Assembly (NCBI RefSeq): GCF_016734765.1
Contig: NZ_JAERQE010000007.1
Location: 107,757 to 171,756 of the forward strand
Direction of reading: 5' to 3'
DNA length: 64,000 nucleotides
Source: Microvirga soli
GTDB lineage: Bacteria; Pseudomonadota; Alphaproteobacteria; Rhizobiales; Beijerinckiaceae
Position numbers and translations under genes: made by a program
Notes under the pieces: generated by a model
What the model was told of the DNA's origin: nothing
The model's input: the letters and a program-made list of their open reading frames with translations, nothing else
The model's database searches: none
Part shown: positions 1 to 9,019 of the stretch, piece by piece
Layout of the letters: each line of letters begins with the position of its first letter
Numbering within the stretch: position 1 is the first letter of the stretch

Positions 1-1134
1 GTCGATCACCGTGTTGCCCTCGCCATAGGAGAAGGTGACATTCTCGAAGCGGATTTCGCCGCGCGGCACCGCCAGCGGCCGCGCATTCGGCTTGTCCTGC
101 ATGGTGAGCGGGCGCGAGATCGTCTTCATGCCCTCCTGCACCGTGCCCAGGTTCTCGAAGATGCCCATGACCTCGAAGGCCACCCAGCCGGACATGGAGA
201 CGATCTGCGTGGAGAGCAGCAGCGCCGTGGTCATGGTGCCCGCATCGACCCGGTTTTCGCTGAAGAGCCACACGGCCACAGCGCCGGTGGCGACCAGAAA
301 GACCGCGTTCAGAAAGGTGAGCCCCGCCACGTAAAGCGTGTTGATGCGCTGCTGGCTCATGAAGGCGTCGTTGAGCCGGCTGTATCCCTCGCTGATGTAC
401 TCGTCCTCGTCCTTGCGGCGCCCGAACAGTTTTACCGTCATGATGTTGGTAAAACTGTCCACCACCTTGCCGGTGACGGCGGAGCGCGCCTCGCTCGACA
501 CGCGCGAGCGTTTCTGGATGCGTGGCACGGAAAAGCCGAGCAGCGAGGCATAGAACACGAACCAGCCGGCCATGGGGATGGCGAGGCGCCAGTCCTGCGT
601 GCCGAGGAGCCCGATGGAGGCCGCGCCGAAGATCAGGATCTGCCAGACCGCGCGGGCGACCGACAGAACCGTCTCGCGCAAGGGACGGCCCGTCTGCAGC
701 ACCCGGTTGGCGATGCGCCCGGCGAAATCCTCCTGGAAGAAGCCCAGGGGCTGGCGCACCACGTGCCAGTAGTTCTGCCAGTGCACCATGGCGGTGAAGG
801 AGACGGCGAGCGAATGGTTGACCAGCAGCCGGAACAGGATCGTCCCCACGGGCCGCACCAGAAGGATGATCGCCGCCATGGCGATCAGCAGCGGCCCGGC
901 CTCATCGAAGATGCCTTCCGGGGAGGTGTGCGACAGCGCGTTCACCAGACGCCCGATGAGCCAGGGGATCAGCGCCTCGAAGATCGCGAGCACGAAGCCC
1001 AGCGCGAACAGGGCGGCAAACAAGCCCTTCGCCTGCTTGATGAAGTGCCAGTAGAAACCCCAGAGCGTATCCGGCGGCGATTCCTCGGGCGGCTTCTTCC
1101 TGAAATCGATGCGGGTTTCGAAAAAGCGGAACAT
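1..1134 (-). CDS. ABC exporter, fused permease/ATPase (partial)
   Basis: The gene runs off the left edge, so about 378 N-terminal residues are visible. It begins MFRFFETRID, has a hydrophobic six-helix-type membrane domain, and the last visible part (RFENVTFSYG) is the first strand of the nucleotide-binding domain. The Walker A, signature and Walker B motifs lie outside the window. Full-length relatives of MsbA/multidrug-exporter type are about 600 residues and work as dimers in the inner membrane, exporting lipids or drugs; the substrate cannot be told here. An in-frame GTG lies one codon upstream of the chosen ATG at 1134. It is transcribed away from the kinase gene and separated from it by 130 bases. 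Confidence 0.85.
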   Translation of the reverse strand, partial: MFRFFETRIDFRKKPPEESPPDTLWGFYWHFIKQAKGLFAALFALGFVLAIFEALIPWLIGRLVNALSHTSPEGIFDEAGPLLIAMAAIILLVRPVGTILFRLLVNHSLAVSFTAMVHWQNYWHVVRQPLGFFQEDFAGRIANRVLQTGRPLRETVLSVARAVWQILIFGAASIGLLGTQDWRLAIPMAGWFVFYASLLGFSVPRIQKRSRVSSEARSAVTGKVVDSFTNIMTVKLFGRRKDEDEYISEGYSRLNDAFMSQQRINTLYVAGLTFLNAVFLVATGAVAVWLFSENRVDAGTMTTALLLSTQIVSMSGWVAFEVMGIFENLGTVQEGMKTISRPLTMQDKPNARPLAVPRGEIRFENVTFSYGEGNTVID

Positions 1135-1264
1135 CACGGCCTGCGTACGTTTCAGCCCGAATCAAACGGGCCAGCGGCCGGAATAATGCAACATTCTTTG
1201 TCGCGGTAAGGGCAATAGCTGTAGGTTGAGGACTTATGACATGAGGCAGGGCCTATTGGCCCAG

Positions 1265-2347
1265 CTATGCCCCAGGAAGAAGGACTGTAAACGTCACCTC
1301 ACTTTGGTGGATGCCGTTAATCTCACCCTTCGAAGCGCCAACGCTAAGTTCGATCTTGCCTCCGAAGCCGTCCTCGACGAGCCGTTTCAGGAGGAAGAGT
1401 CCGATACCCGAGCCACCTATGCCACTGCGCCGAGCCATGTGTCCTCGAAAATCCTGCTGAAACACCTTATCAAGCTCTTCCTTCTCTATTGCTGGACCGG
1501 TATTTGTTATGGTTGCTTTGATGTTGGGACCAACATCGTTAACATTAACAAGAATTGACTCACCCTGCGGAGAGTACTTCACAGCATTGTCGAGAAGGAG
1601 ATAAGCTGCAAGATCCAATAGGTTGCGCGGTCCTAAAGTGCTATTGTAGCTATTTCCATTAAGAGTAATCAAATTTTTGTTTCTTGATGCTTTAGACCTA
1701 AATGACCTGCACATTTTGTCGAACTTGCGGAATGCGTGAACCTCACCAACATCTTGCTCAGATAGTGATTCATCAAAATAGTAGTTGATGAAATCCATTC
1801 TGGCGGAGAGAATCTGGGACATTGCGACGATATTGCCTGCTAGCTCCACTTCTCTCCAGTGGCTGTCCTCTCGTTTATCGATAGCGCCCTGCAACTCAAT
1901 GGCGGCGTGGTACAGGCCACTATTGATCCCCCTGATCTCATGAATGTTCTGGCGGCTGATCTCGTCGAAACGGTCTACTGTGTCCCGTTGGGCCATCAGG
2001 ACATCATTGACATGCCTCTCAACGTGCTTCTGTTCACTGCGGATTGTAAGTCCATCTGACTTGCCTGATGCGGTGCTTATCCCAGCAACCTTAAGGCCAG
2101 GAAGGATAAGTCTTCCGGCAGCGCCAATGCTTGAACTGCCAGCTGACAGTTCTCTGACGAACACAGCGTACCCCAAGGGGCATTTGTGCCACCCCTCTCT
2201 CCGCAAAGAGGAGTAGAAGTCAAGTTCGCGACTGTCCTTTGCCGGTCCAGGTAGGTCGAAAAGTGATCCTTTCCCGAAATCGATGAGATTGCCCGACAGA
2301 TCATAGATGAACCAAGGAAACGCTATAGCTCTTAGAATAGGCATCAT
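1265..2347 (-). CDS. soluble sensor histidine kinase
   Basis: This is a GHKL-type histidine kinase of about 360 residues without membrane segments. A phosphoacceptor-like H box (NIHEIRG, His about 136), an N box (DNAVKYS, about 253-259), a G1-like turn (ITNTGPAI) and a G2 box (GGSGIGLFLL) are visible. The first 110 residues look like a divergent sensory domain that I do not recognise. It follows the response regulator directly: the regulator stops at 2349 and ATG codons lie at 2347 and 2344. An in-frame TTG at 2359 would instead overlap it by 11 bases. It probably phosphorylates the upstream regulator. Base composition is far more AT-rich than in neighbours, which suggests transfer. What it senses is unknown. 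Confidence 0.75.
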   Translation of the reverse strand: MMPILRAIAFPWFIYDLSGNLIDFGKGSLFDLPGPAKDSRELDFYSSLRREGWHKCPLGYAVFVRELSAGSSSIGAAGRLILPGLKVAGISTASGKSDGLTIRSEQKHVERHVNDVLMAQRDTVDRFDEISRQNIHEIRGINSGLYHAAIELQGAIDKREDSHWREVELAGNIVAMSQILSARMDFINYYFDESLSEQDVGEVHAFRKFDKMCRSFRSKASRNKNLITLNGNSYNSTLGPRNLLDLAAYLLLDNAVKYSPQGESILVNVNDVGPNIKATITNTGPAIEKEELDKVFQQDFRGHMARRSGIGGSGIGLFLLKRLVEDGFGGKIELSVGASKGEINGIHQSEVTFTVLLPGA

Positions 2348-2348
2348 C

Positions 2349-3056
2349 TTAGCCAACAAGCGCCTTGAAGATTAGAGAAGCTACAAATCCTTGAATGACA
2401 CCCCGAAGATCTTGGGTAAGGCTAAGTCCACTTGCGGCGCTAACTAGATTTTCGCGAGCCTTATCTCCATCAACTTCAAGGCCAGCAACATATGCACTTT
2501 CGAGCTTTGCCAGCTGCAAAGGCGTGAGACCAGCATCGAGCATTCTCTTGCGGAATTCTTTCCATACACGCACTGGATCGGTGACTTTATCAACAGCCTG
2601 ATCTAACGCGGTCAACCACTGATCAATGTCAGCGTCCTTTTTAAGGAAGTAGTCTGCGCTTTGCTGCGCAACACGGGTCATTGTCTTGTTTTTGGCGATC
2701 CCAGTATAGGCAATAACCACCTTGTCAGGGTAATGGGTCTTTATCTCCCTAATAAGATGAGCGCCCTGATTCTCTTCACTTAATTGGGTTCCCACGCCTT
2801 GAAGATCGCAGAGTATCACGGGATAACGCTCTATTTCTGCGAGTGTCTTCACATCCCGAACATGAGTAATCTGATAACCATGATTCTGGAGATTATTGCC
2901 AGGCTCGAAGGGCTGATCATCAATAACGACAATTGGCACCACTTTTCGTAGGTGGAGCTTGCCTTTCTGAGCTCGCTTCACACTGATTGAGGCTTCTATG
3001 TCGTTAATCGTCCTATAGCCAACGTCCTGCGAACGTTTCCCAAACAGACCCAACAT
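2349..3056 (-). CDS. response regulator with unusual helical C-terminal part
   Basis: A 235-residue protein with a receiver domain at about 38-150: acidic pair Asp46/Asp47 (VVIDDQ), putative phosphoacceptor Asp84 (ILCDLQG), Thr118 (IAYTG) and Lys139/140 (FLKKD). The remaining 85 residues are predicted helical and match no DNA-binding domain I know, so the output may be protein contact rather than transcription. The ATG at 3056 is chosen because GGAGGA lies five bases before it; the open frame extends 44 codons further up without a ribosome site. It heads a two-gene unit with the kinase at 1265-2347. The GC content is low compared with flanking genes, consistent with an acquired cassette. Confidence 0.75.
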   Translation of the reverse strand: MLGLFGKRSQDVGYRTINDIEASISVKRAQKGKLHLRKVVPIVVIDDQPFEPGNNLQNHGYQITHVRDVKTLAEIERYPVILCDLQGVGTQLSEENQGAHLIREIKTHYPDKVVIAYTGIAKNKTMTRVAQQSADYFLKKDADIDQWLTALDQAVDKVTDPVRVWKEFRKRMLDAGLTPLQLAKLESAYVAGLEVDGDKARENLVSAASGLSLTQDLRGVIQGFVASLIFKALVG

Positions 3057-3257
3057 CACGCTCCTCCAGAGCATTTGAGCTCGTAAGAACAAGAAAGACG
3101 GAAAGCAACCGTGACAATAGCTTTCCGGCTTCCACCGTGAGAAGCCCTGACGGAAGGATTGTGGATGCTGGGTACGCATATTAAGCATCGAAATGATAAG
3201 CTACTGACATATTTATTATATATGAGGTTTATGAGAATTGGCGGAGGGAGCGGGAAC

Positions 3258-4802
3258 CTACCCCACCGCAAACAGATCTCGCGTCTCAGGCCCTTGCGGC
3301 TCCTCGAAGGCGTTCGGGTCGCCGGGGGCGGTTTCCCAGCCGAGATCGGGGAGCGCGATGATGCGCAGGCCCCGCGGGTCGTTGCGGGTCACGACGATGT
3401 TGCGGCTTTCCATATAGGCGATGAGGCGGCGGGCCCGGCCGGGCGAGCGGCTGCCGCAGGCACGCGCAATCTCGCCGTCCGGCGGGCAGGGCGATGCCTC
3501 CATGGCCGCGCGGGCGATGAGCAGGTAGATGCCCTGGATGTCCTCCGTGAGATCGGCCGCGAAGGTCACGGCGCGGTCCCATTCGGTGCCATCGGCGGTG
3601 GCCATGTCGACGCCGGCGCGGGCGACCGCCAGACGGCGGCGGAACGCGTTGAGGTTCAACGGCTCGCCGGCCACGCGGCGGATGCGGCAGCGGACGAGAA
3701 AATCCTGATACAGAACGGCCACGGACCGGAAGGCGGCCTCCGGGTCGTCGAGGATCTCGCGCAGGATCGCGTCGAGGGTGGCGTCGCGCTCGGCCTTGGA
3801 TTGCTCGGTCTCCTCCGCCTGAGGCTCGGGTGCTGCGGCAGGCCTTGTGCGGGCGAGCTGGGCGAGGAGATCGTTGGTCGAGGGAGCAGGCGGTGGTGGG
3901 GGCGCACGACGCGGCATGACCGGGCGGGCCGCCACTTCGTCCTCGCCGGCCTTGAAGATGAGGTCGCGGGCGTCTTCCTTGGGCTGCTCGGGCAGCGGCA
4001 TGAGCTGGAAGGTGCCCGTGCGGGTGGAGGTTTCGACCTTGCCGATGCGGATCGGCAGCGGACGGCGCGACAGGGCCGGGCCGAGGGCCACGAAATGACC
4101 GCGCTCGAGATCGCGGAACATCTCGGCTTGGCGGCGCTCCATGCCCAACAGGTCGGCGGCGCGGGCCATGTCGATGTCGAGGAAGGTGCGGCCCATGAGG
4201 AAGTTGGAGGCTTCCGCCGCCACGTTCTTGGCGAGCTTGGCGAGGCGCTGGGTGGCGATGATGCCGGCTAGTCCCCGCTTGCGGCCGCGGCACATGAGGT
4301 TGGTCATGGCGCCGAGGGAGACTTTTCGCGCCTCGTCCGACACCTCACCGGCGGCTGCAGGGGCGAAAAGCTGCGCCTCGTCCACCACCACGAGCATCGG
4401 ATACCAGTAATCGCGCTCCGCATCGAAGAGCCCGCCGAGGAAAGCCGCCGCGCAGCGCATCTGCGCCTCGGTATCGAGACCTTCCAGGCTGAGCACCACC
4501 GAGACCCGGTGCTGGCGCACGCGGGCGGCGATGCGCTGCAGGTCGCCCTCGGACCGGGAGGCATCCACCACCACATGGCCGAACTTGTCGGCCAGCGTGA
4601 CGAAATCGCCCTCGGGGTCGATGATGGCCTGCTGGACGAGGTTGGCGCTCTGCTCGAGAAGGCGGCGCAGGAGATGCGACTTGCCGGAGCCGGAATTGCC
4701 CTGGACGAGCAGACGCGTCGCCAGGAGCTCTTCCAGATCGAGCAAGGCCGATTGTCCTCCGAGAGCGGAGGATGCCACTCCCATGTCGATGCCAGCCTTC
4801 AT
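3258..4802 (-). CDS. HerA/FtsK-like ATP-binding protein
   Basis: A 514-residue P-loop ATPase. Walker A is GNSGSGKS (about 35-42) and Walker B is LVVVDEAQ (about 137-144); the order and spacing resemble HerA/DUF87 ATPases, which form hexameric DNA translocases or related motors. A proline-rich linker (about 320-345) leads to a C-terminal part that looks like a winged-helix/helical domain. The start at 4802 is supported by GGAGGC just before the ATG; the frame is open for another 49 codons without such a site. No NurA nuclease partner is adjacent, so a role in DNA processing is only inferred from the family. Confidence 0.75.
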   Translation of the reverse strand: MKAGIDMGVASSALGGQSALLDLEELLATRLLVQGNSGSGKSHLLRRLLEQSANLVQQAIIDPEGDFVTLADKFGHVVVDASRSEGDLQRIAARVRQHRVSVVLSLEGLDTEAQMRCAAAFLGGLFDAERDYWYPMLVVVDEAQLFAPAAAGEVSDEARKVSLGAMTNLMCRGRKRGLAGIIATQRLAKLAKNVAAEASNFLMGRTFLDIDMARAADLLGMERRQAEMFRDLERGHFVALGPALSRRPLPIRIGKVETSTRTGTFQLMPLPEQPKEDARDLIFKAGEDEVAARPVMPRRAPPPPPAPSTNDLLAQLARTRPAAAPEPQAEETEQSKAERDATLDAILREILDDPEAAFRSVAVLYQDFLVRCRIRRVAGEPLNLNAFRRRLAVARAGVDMATADGTEWDRAVTFAADLTEDIQGIYLLIARAAMEASPCPPDGEIARACGSRSPGRARRLIAYMESRNIVVTRNDPRGLRIIALPDLGWETAPGDPNAFEEPQGPETRDLFAVG

Positions 4803-4989
4803 CAGCCTCCCTCGTGCAGTTACGAAACGTCGGTGTGGTCCTAACACGGCAAGGCTTAAGGAAGTGCCGGGCGATCTAACGCTCTCCACAGGCGAGATCG
4901 ACTGTCCCCAGCCACGACGCCGCAGGATCAAGGAAACCTCTGAGCCCAAGGATCATTGATCCCGGCCATATTCCCGCTCAGGATGGACG

Positions 4990-5202
4990 ATGCCGATCCC
5001 CGCCTACCGAATCACCGATGACGCCCTGGTTGTCCGGGCCCAGAGCACAGCGCCCGGCACGGAGACGCCAGGACCGCAGACCACGCCGCCCGGCGCAGCC
5101 GAGACGGAGGGAGCGTTCGGCGTCTTCGGGATGATCATCTCAGGGTTGATCATCATCTTCGCCATCGTGCTGCTTTACATGCGCACGCGGAACCGACGCT
5201 GA
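4990..5202 (+). CDS. small single-pass membrane protein
   Basis: Seventy residues. The first 40 are polar and rich in Pro, Thr and Ala; residues about 44-63 (GVFGMIISGLIIIFAIVLLY) form one membrane segment, followed by a basic tail (MRTRNRR). It ends one base before the stop codon of the convergent MFS gene. An AGGATGG sequence upstream of the ATG could serve as ribosome site. There is no family I recognise. A basic tail after the helix suggests the C terminus is cytoplasmic. Confidence is moderate because the frame is short, but hydrophobicity and codon use look like a real gene. Confidence 0.55.
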   Translation: MPIPAYRITDDALVVRAQSTAPGTETPGPQTTPPGAAETEGAFGVFGMIISGLIIIFAIVLLYMRTRNRR

Positions 5203-6705
5203 TCAATCGGCGACCGCCGCTTCCGCGGCCTTCACTGCGCTGCCGCGCAGGGGCAGTTCCTTCAGGGCGAGCAGGAAGGCGAGTGCCAGGCCGAAGCCCA
5301 CCATGGCGGCCAGGAACACATAGCTGAACACGTCCGCCAGGTTGATGCCGCTGCGGAGGGCAGCTTCCCCCATGGCCTCGAAGCTTGCCGCGCCGGTGAG
5401 CCCCGAGCCGCTGAGCACGATGGCGCCGAAGATCGCCACGATGAAGGCGCCGCCGAGCGAGCGGAAGAAATTGGCCGTGCCCGTGGCGGTTCCCATCTGG
5501 TGCGGGGCCACCGCGTTCTGGGTCGTCACCATGGTGACGGGGAGCAGCGTGCCCAGGCCGATGCTGATGATGCCGAGCATGACCTCGATGGCCGTGATGG
5601 AGAGGATCTCGCCGTAGAGAAAGAGCACACCCATGGCGCTGATCGCCACCATAAGGCCGGCTGTGGGAAGCCGCTTGTAATGCTTCACCCTGGCCATGGT
5701 CTGGCCGGAGAGCGTCGCGCCGACCACGGTGCCGGCCATGAGGGGGATGAGGGCCAGCCCCGACAGGCTCGCCGAGAGGCCGCGCACGGTCTCGAAATAG
5801 ACCGGCAGGTAGATGGTGAGCCCGATATAGGTGCCCATGCCGAAGCAGGCCGCGAGCACACCCATCCGCACCACCGGGTTATGCAGCACCCCGGAGGGAA
5901 TCAGCGGTTCCGGGGCCAGCCGCATGCGCAGGGCGAACAAGCCCCACAGAATCAGAGAGCCGGCCACCAGCCCAAGGATCGGCAAGGAGCCCCAAGGGTA
6001 GCGGATGCCGCCCCAGCTGAGGGCGAGCAGCAGCACGACGGTGGCGGAGACCAGCAGCGCCGCGCCCAACAGGTCGAGCCGGTGCGGGCGCTCGTGGCGG
6101 GGCAGCTTCTTGAGGGTGCGATGGGCGAGCAGGAAGGCCACGAAGCCGAGCGGCAGGTTGATCCAGAAGATCACCGACCAGTGCATCTTCTCGGCGAAGA
6201 AGCCGCCGAGCACCGGGCCAAGCAGGCTCGACGACATGAAGACGCTGGCGAAATAGGCCTGATAGCGCCCGCGCTCCCTGGGCGACACGATGTCGGCGAT
6301 GATGGTCTGGCCCATGGCGATCAGTCCACCGCCGCCGATGCCCTGCAGCCCCCGCGCCAGGATGAGGAAGAACATGCTGGGCGCCAGCGCGCAGGCGATG
6401 GAGCCCAGGATGAAGATCACGATGCCGACCAGCATGATGGTGCGCCGGCCATACGAATCGCTGAGCTTGCCGTAGAGCGGCGTCACGGCCGTGGAGGTCA
6501 GGAGATAGACCGTCACGATCCAGGACAGGTGCTCCAGATCGCCGAGCTCGCGGCCGATGGTGGGCAGCGCCGTGGCGATGATGGTCTGGTCCAAGGCCGC
6601 CAGGAACATGGCGAGCAGAACGCCGAAGATGATGGTGCGGATCTCAGTTTGGCTCAGAGCCTTGCTCTGGCCGCTCTGAAGCTGTGCAGGGGTTGATTGG
6701 TCCAT
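5203..6705 (-). CDS. MFS drug efflux transporter, DHA2 (14-TM) family
   Basis: About 500 residues with many hydrophobic helices. The N-terminal FLAALDQTIIATALPTIGREL segment (motif around the acidic residue of helix 1) and LYGKLSDSYGRR between helices 2 and 3 are typical of DHA2/EmrB-type proton-coupled multidrug transporters. GGGLIAMGQTII fits the antiporter helix-5 region. EmrB works with an EmrA adaptor, but no HlyD-like gene is adjacent here, so the pump probably acts alone in the inner membrane. The start could be at 6714 (MDTMDQS) or 6705; the second was taken. It is divergent from the YcaQ-like gene. Confidence 0.88.
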   Translation of the reverse strand: MDQSTPAQLQSGQSKALSQTEIRTIIFGVLLAMFLAALDQTIIATALPTIGRELGDLEHLSWIVTVYLLTSTAVTPLYGKLSDSYGRRTIMLVGIVIFILGSIACALAPSMFFLILARGLQGIGGGGLIAMGQTIIADIVSPRERGRYQAYFASVFMSSSLLGPVLGGFFAEKMHWSVIFWINLPLGFVAFLLAHRTLKKLPRHERPHRLDLLGAALLVSATVVLLLALSWGGIRYPWGSLPILGLVAGSLILWGLFALRMRLAPEPLIPSGVLHNPVVRMGVLAACFGMGTYIGLTIYLPVYFETVRGLSASLSGLALIPLMAGTVVGATLSGQTMARVKHYKRLPTAGLMVAISAMGVLFLYGEILSITAIEVMLGIISIGLGTLLPVTMVTTQNAVAPHQMGTATGTANFFRSLGGAFIVAIFGAIVLSGSGLTGAASFEAMGEAALRSGINLADVFSYVFLAAMVGFGLALAFLLALKELPLRGSAVKAAEAAVAD

Positions 6706-6883
6706 CGTATCCATCGTGTTCCGGCAGGCTCATCTAGGGGATGAGCCGAGGCTCTGTCGAACCTTCGTCTGCAGGGCAGGTATGCGTTCGGGCTCAAGAC
6801 TGGGCTAAGTGCCGGCTCCGTCCACAGGTTCCAGCTTTTCGTCCGGCCGTTTCGGAGCCCCGCCTCTGGCAACAGTCGAACAT

Positions 6884-6898
6884 GTTCCTCTATTGTTC
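6884..6898. promoter_or_regulatory. LexA box before YcaQ-like gene
   Basis: GTTC, seven bases, GTTC: the consensus alphaproteobacterial SOS box. It ends five bases before the start codon at 6904. TATTGT inside it could be a -10 element, placing the transcription start at or next to the ATG, so LexA would block the promoter. A DNA-repair gene directly downstream makes the match more credible. Confidence 0.7.
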
Positions 6899-6903
6899 GC
6901 GCC

Positions 6904-8094
6904 ATGCCGTCCCGCACCCACATCACCCTCGCCCAGGCCCGGCGGATCGCGCTGGCTGCCCAAGGCCTTCATGAGGGCCGCCCTGCTGCGGCAACGAAGC
7001 GCCATGTGAGCCGCGCGCTGCAGCGCTCGCACCTGCTCCAGATCGATTCGGTGAACGTGCTGGTGCGCGCCCATTACATGCCGCTGTTCTCGCGGCTCGG
7101 CTCCTATGATCGCGGGCTGCTCGAAAAGGTGGCCTATCACCCGAAGAAGCGGGAAGCCTTCGAGTATTGGGGACACGAGGCCTCGCTGATCCGGCTCGAC
7201 CTGCAGCCGCTCTTCCGCTGGCGCATGGAGCGCGCGGCGCGGGGCGAAGGCACCTATGGCGGTCTTGCGAAGTTCGGGCGCGAGAAGCGCGCCTTCATCG
7301 AGGAGGTGCGCCGCGAGATCGAGACGCGCGGGCCGATCGGTGCCGGCGAGTTGTCCATCGGCGGCAAGGGTCAGGGCTCCTGGTGGGGCTGGAGCGACGG
7401 CAAGCGGGCGCTCGAATGGCTGTTCTGGGCGGGCCAGGTCACCACCGCGACGCGCCGCGGCTTCGAGCGCCTCTACGACCTGCCGGAACGGGTGCTGCCC
7501 TCGGACATCCTGAACGTGCCGACACCATCCGCCGAGGAGGCGCAGCGCGAGCTCATGCGGTTGTCCATCCGGGCGCTGGGCATCGCGTCGGAGCGATGCC
7601 TGCGCGACTATTTCCGCCTGGAGCCGCAGGACGCTAAGGCGCGCATTCCCGAATTAGTGGAGGCGGGCGACCTCATCCCGGTTGCCGTGGATGGCTGGGG
7701 CCCGGTCTATCTCGACCCGCAGGCCAAGATCCCACGCCGGGTCGAGGCACGGGCGCTCGTGTCGCCTTTCGACCCTATCGTCTGGGAGCGCACGCGCACG
7801 GAGCGCCTGTTCGACTTCCGCTACCGGATCGAGATCTACACCCCGGTCGAGAAGCGGGAATTCGGCTATTACTGCCTGCCCTTCGTGCTAGGCGAGCGGA
7901 TCGTCGCCCGCGTCGACCTGAAGGCCGACCGGGCGGCGGGCAATCTCATCGTCCACTCCATCCACCCGGAGGCCTCGGTCCCGCCGGAAGAGATCGCCCC
8001 TGCCCTGGGGGACGAACTGCGCCTCATGGCCGAGTGGCTCAATCTCGGCTCGATCACCGCGCCGAAGGCGTGGCGGAAGCGGCTTGAGGTGTAA
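6904..8094 (+). CDS. YcaQ/AlkX-type DNA glycosylase (winged-helix protein)
   Basis: A 396-residue member of the HTH_42/AlkZ-YcaQ superfamily. The active-site signature is Gln46-Ile-Asp48 (LLQIDSVNV), the QxD form of E. coli YcaQ rather than the QxQ form of Streptomyces AlkZ. Family enzymes unhook DNA interstrand crosslinks made by nitrogen mustards and excise alkylated bases by glycosylase chemistry. The N-terminal helices and the beta-rich C-terminal region match family length. No ribosome site precedes the ATG; with the LexA box ending at 6898 the mRNA may be leaderless. SOS control is inferred from that box. Confidence 0.82.
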   Translation: MPSRTHITLAQARRIALAAQGLHEGRPAAATKRHVSRALQRSHLLQIDSVNVLVRAHYMPLFSRLGSYDRGLLEKVAYHPKKREAFEYWGHEASLIRLDLQPLFRWRMERAARGEGTYGGLAKFGREKRAFIEEVRREIETRGPIGAGELSIGGKGQGSWWGWSDGKRALEWLFWAGQVTTATRRGFERLYDLPERVLPSDILNVPTPSAEEAQRELMRLSIRALGIASERCLRDYFRLEPQDAKARIPELVEAGDLIPVAVDGWGPVYLDPQAKIPRRVEARALVSPFDPIVWERTRTERLFDFRYRIEIYTPVEKREFGYYCLPFVLGERIVARVDLKADRAAGNLIVHSIHPEASVPPEEIAPALGDELRLMAEWLNLGSITAPKAWRKRLEV

Positions 8095-8111
8095 GGCGAG
8101 ATGCCTCTGGT

Positions 8112-8207
8112 GTCATTCCCGGCCGGAGCGCAGCGGAGGGGAAGGGAATCCATAGCGCCGAGCGTGTGGGTGGATCCCCTTCCCGCACTTCGTGCGCCGG
8201 GGATGAC
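8112..8207. repeat. palindromic REP-like element (family B, long form)
   Basis: The segment opens with GTCATTCCCGG, closes with CCGGGGATGAC, and has inner inverted arms (GAAGGGAATCCA and TGGATCCCCTTC). It can fold into a long interrupted hairpin. It fills the gap between the YcaQ-like and PAP2 genes. Shorter relatives are at 24809-24846 and 26592-26627. Confidence 0.8.
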
Positions 8208-8266
8208 ACGTGTTCCCCTCGCTCTCGCCCTCGCCAGACGTCCCGACCCTCCTATGTCATGAGGCC

Positions 8267-9019
8267 ATGAACACGCTTCTCACCCCCGTCACCCGCCTGT
8301 GGTTCCGCCTGCGGCTCAACGAAATCGGCCCGCTGCTCTCCGTTTCCGCCTGCGGGTTCTTCGCCTGGGCCTTCATCACGCTTGCCGACGAGGTGCAGGA
8401 GGGCGAGACCCATGCGCTCGACAAACAGCTCCTGTTGGCCCTTCGCGATCCACAGAACCCGGCCAATCCCCTCGGACCCTCCTGGCTGGAGGAATCGGCC
8501 AGGGACTTCACAGGGCTGGGCGGCTACGCGATCTTGACGCTTCTCACGCTGGCGACGGTCGCCTATCTGCTCATGGTGGGCAAGCGAGGAGCCGCCCTTC
8601 TTGTGCTGGTCGCCATTGTGGGTGGCACCCTCCTGTCCACCGGCCTGAAACTCGGCTTCGAACGGCCGCGACCGGATCTCGTGCCCCATGCCACCAGGGT
8701 TTACACCGCGAGCTTCCCAAGCGGCCATGCCATGATGTCGGCGATCACCTATCTGACGCTCGGCGCCCTGCTCGCCCGGGTGGAGAAGAGCCGGCGCGTA
8801 AGCGCCTTCTTCATGGGGCTTGCCATCATCATGACCCTGCTGGTCGGCGTGAGCCGCGTCTATCTCGGCGTCCACTGGCCGAGCGACGTGGTCGCCGGCT
8901 GGTCGGTCGGCGCGGCCTGGGCGGCCCTGTGCTGGTTCGTGGCGCTGCAGCTGCAGCGACGTGGCCAAGTTGAAAAGCCCGGCGAAACCTCGCGCTCGTC
9001 CGACGACAAGCCAGAATGA
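8267..9019 (+). CDS. PAP2-family membrane phosphatase
   Basis: A 250-residue membrane protein carrying all three motifs of the PAP2/vanadium haloperoxidase superfamily: K-x6-RP (KLGFERPRP), PSGH (SFPSGHAM) and SR-x5-H-x3-D (SRVYLGVHWPSD). The last two supply the histidines of the phosphatase reaction. About five or six helices surround the motifs, so catalysis is expected at the periplasmic face, on lipid phosphates such as undecaprenyl pyrophosphate or phosphatidate. The ATG at 8267 is chosen; a longer frame from 8210 would begin in the repeat next door. The stop codon overlaps the start of recX (ATGA), indicating cotranscription. Confidence 0.88.
   Translation: MNTLLTPVTRLWFRLRLNEIGPLLSVSACGFFAWAFITLADEVQEGETHALDKQLLLALRDPQNPANPLGPSWLEESARDFTGLGGYAILTLLTLATVAYLLMVGKRGAALLVLVAIVGGTLLSTGLKLGFERPRPDLVPHATRVYTASFPSGHAMMSAITYLTLGALLARVEKSRRVSAFFMGLAIIMTLLVGVSRVYLGVHWPSDVVAGWSVGAAWAALCWFVALQLQRRGQVEKPGETSRSSDDKPE

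Noticed and set aside
3159..4271. long plus-strand frame opposite the HerA-like gene
   Set aside because: Its codons mirror the GC-biased third positions of the minus-strand gene, the product is low complexity, and the minus-strand frame has clear Walker motifs.
5500..6696. 398-codon frame opposite the MFS transporter
   Set aside because: The product is a His/Glu/Arg/Gly-rich shadow of membrane-helix codons; the opposite frame is a clear DHA2 transporter.
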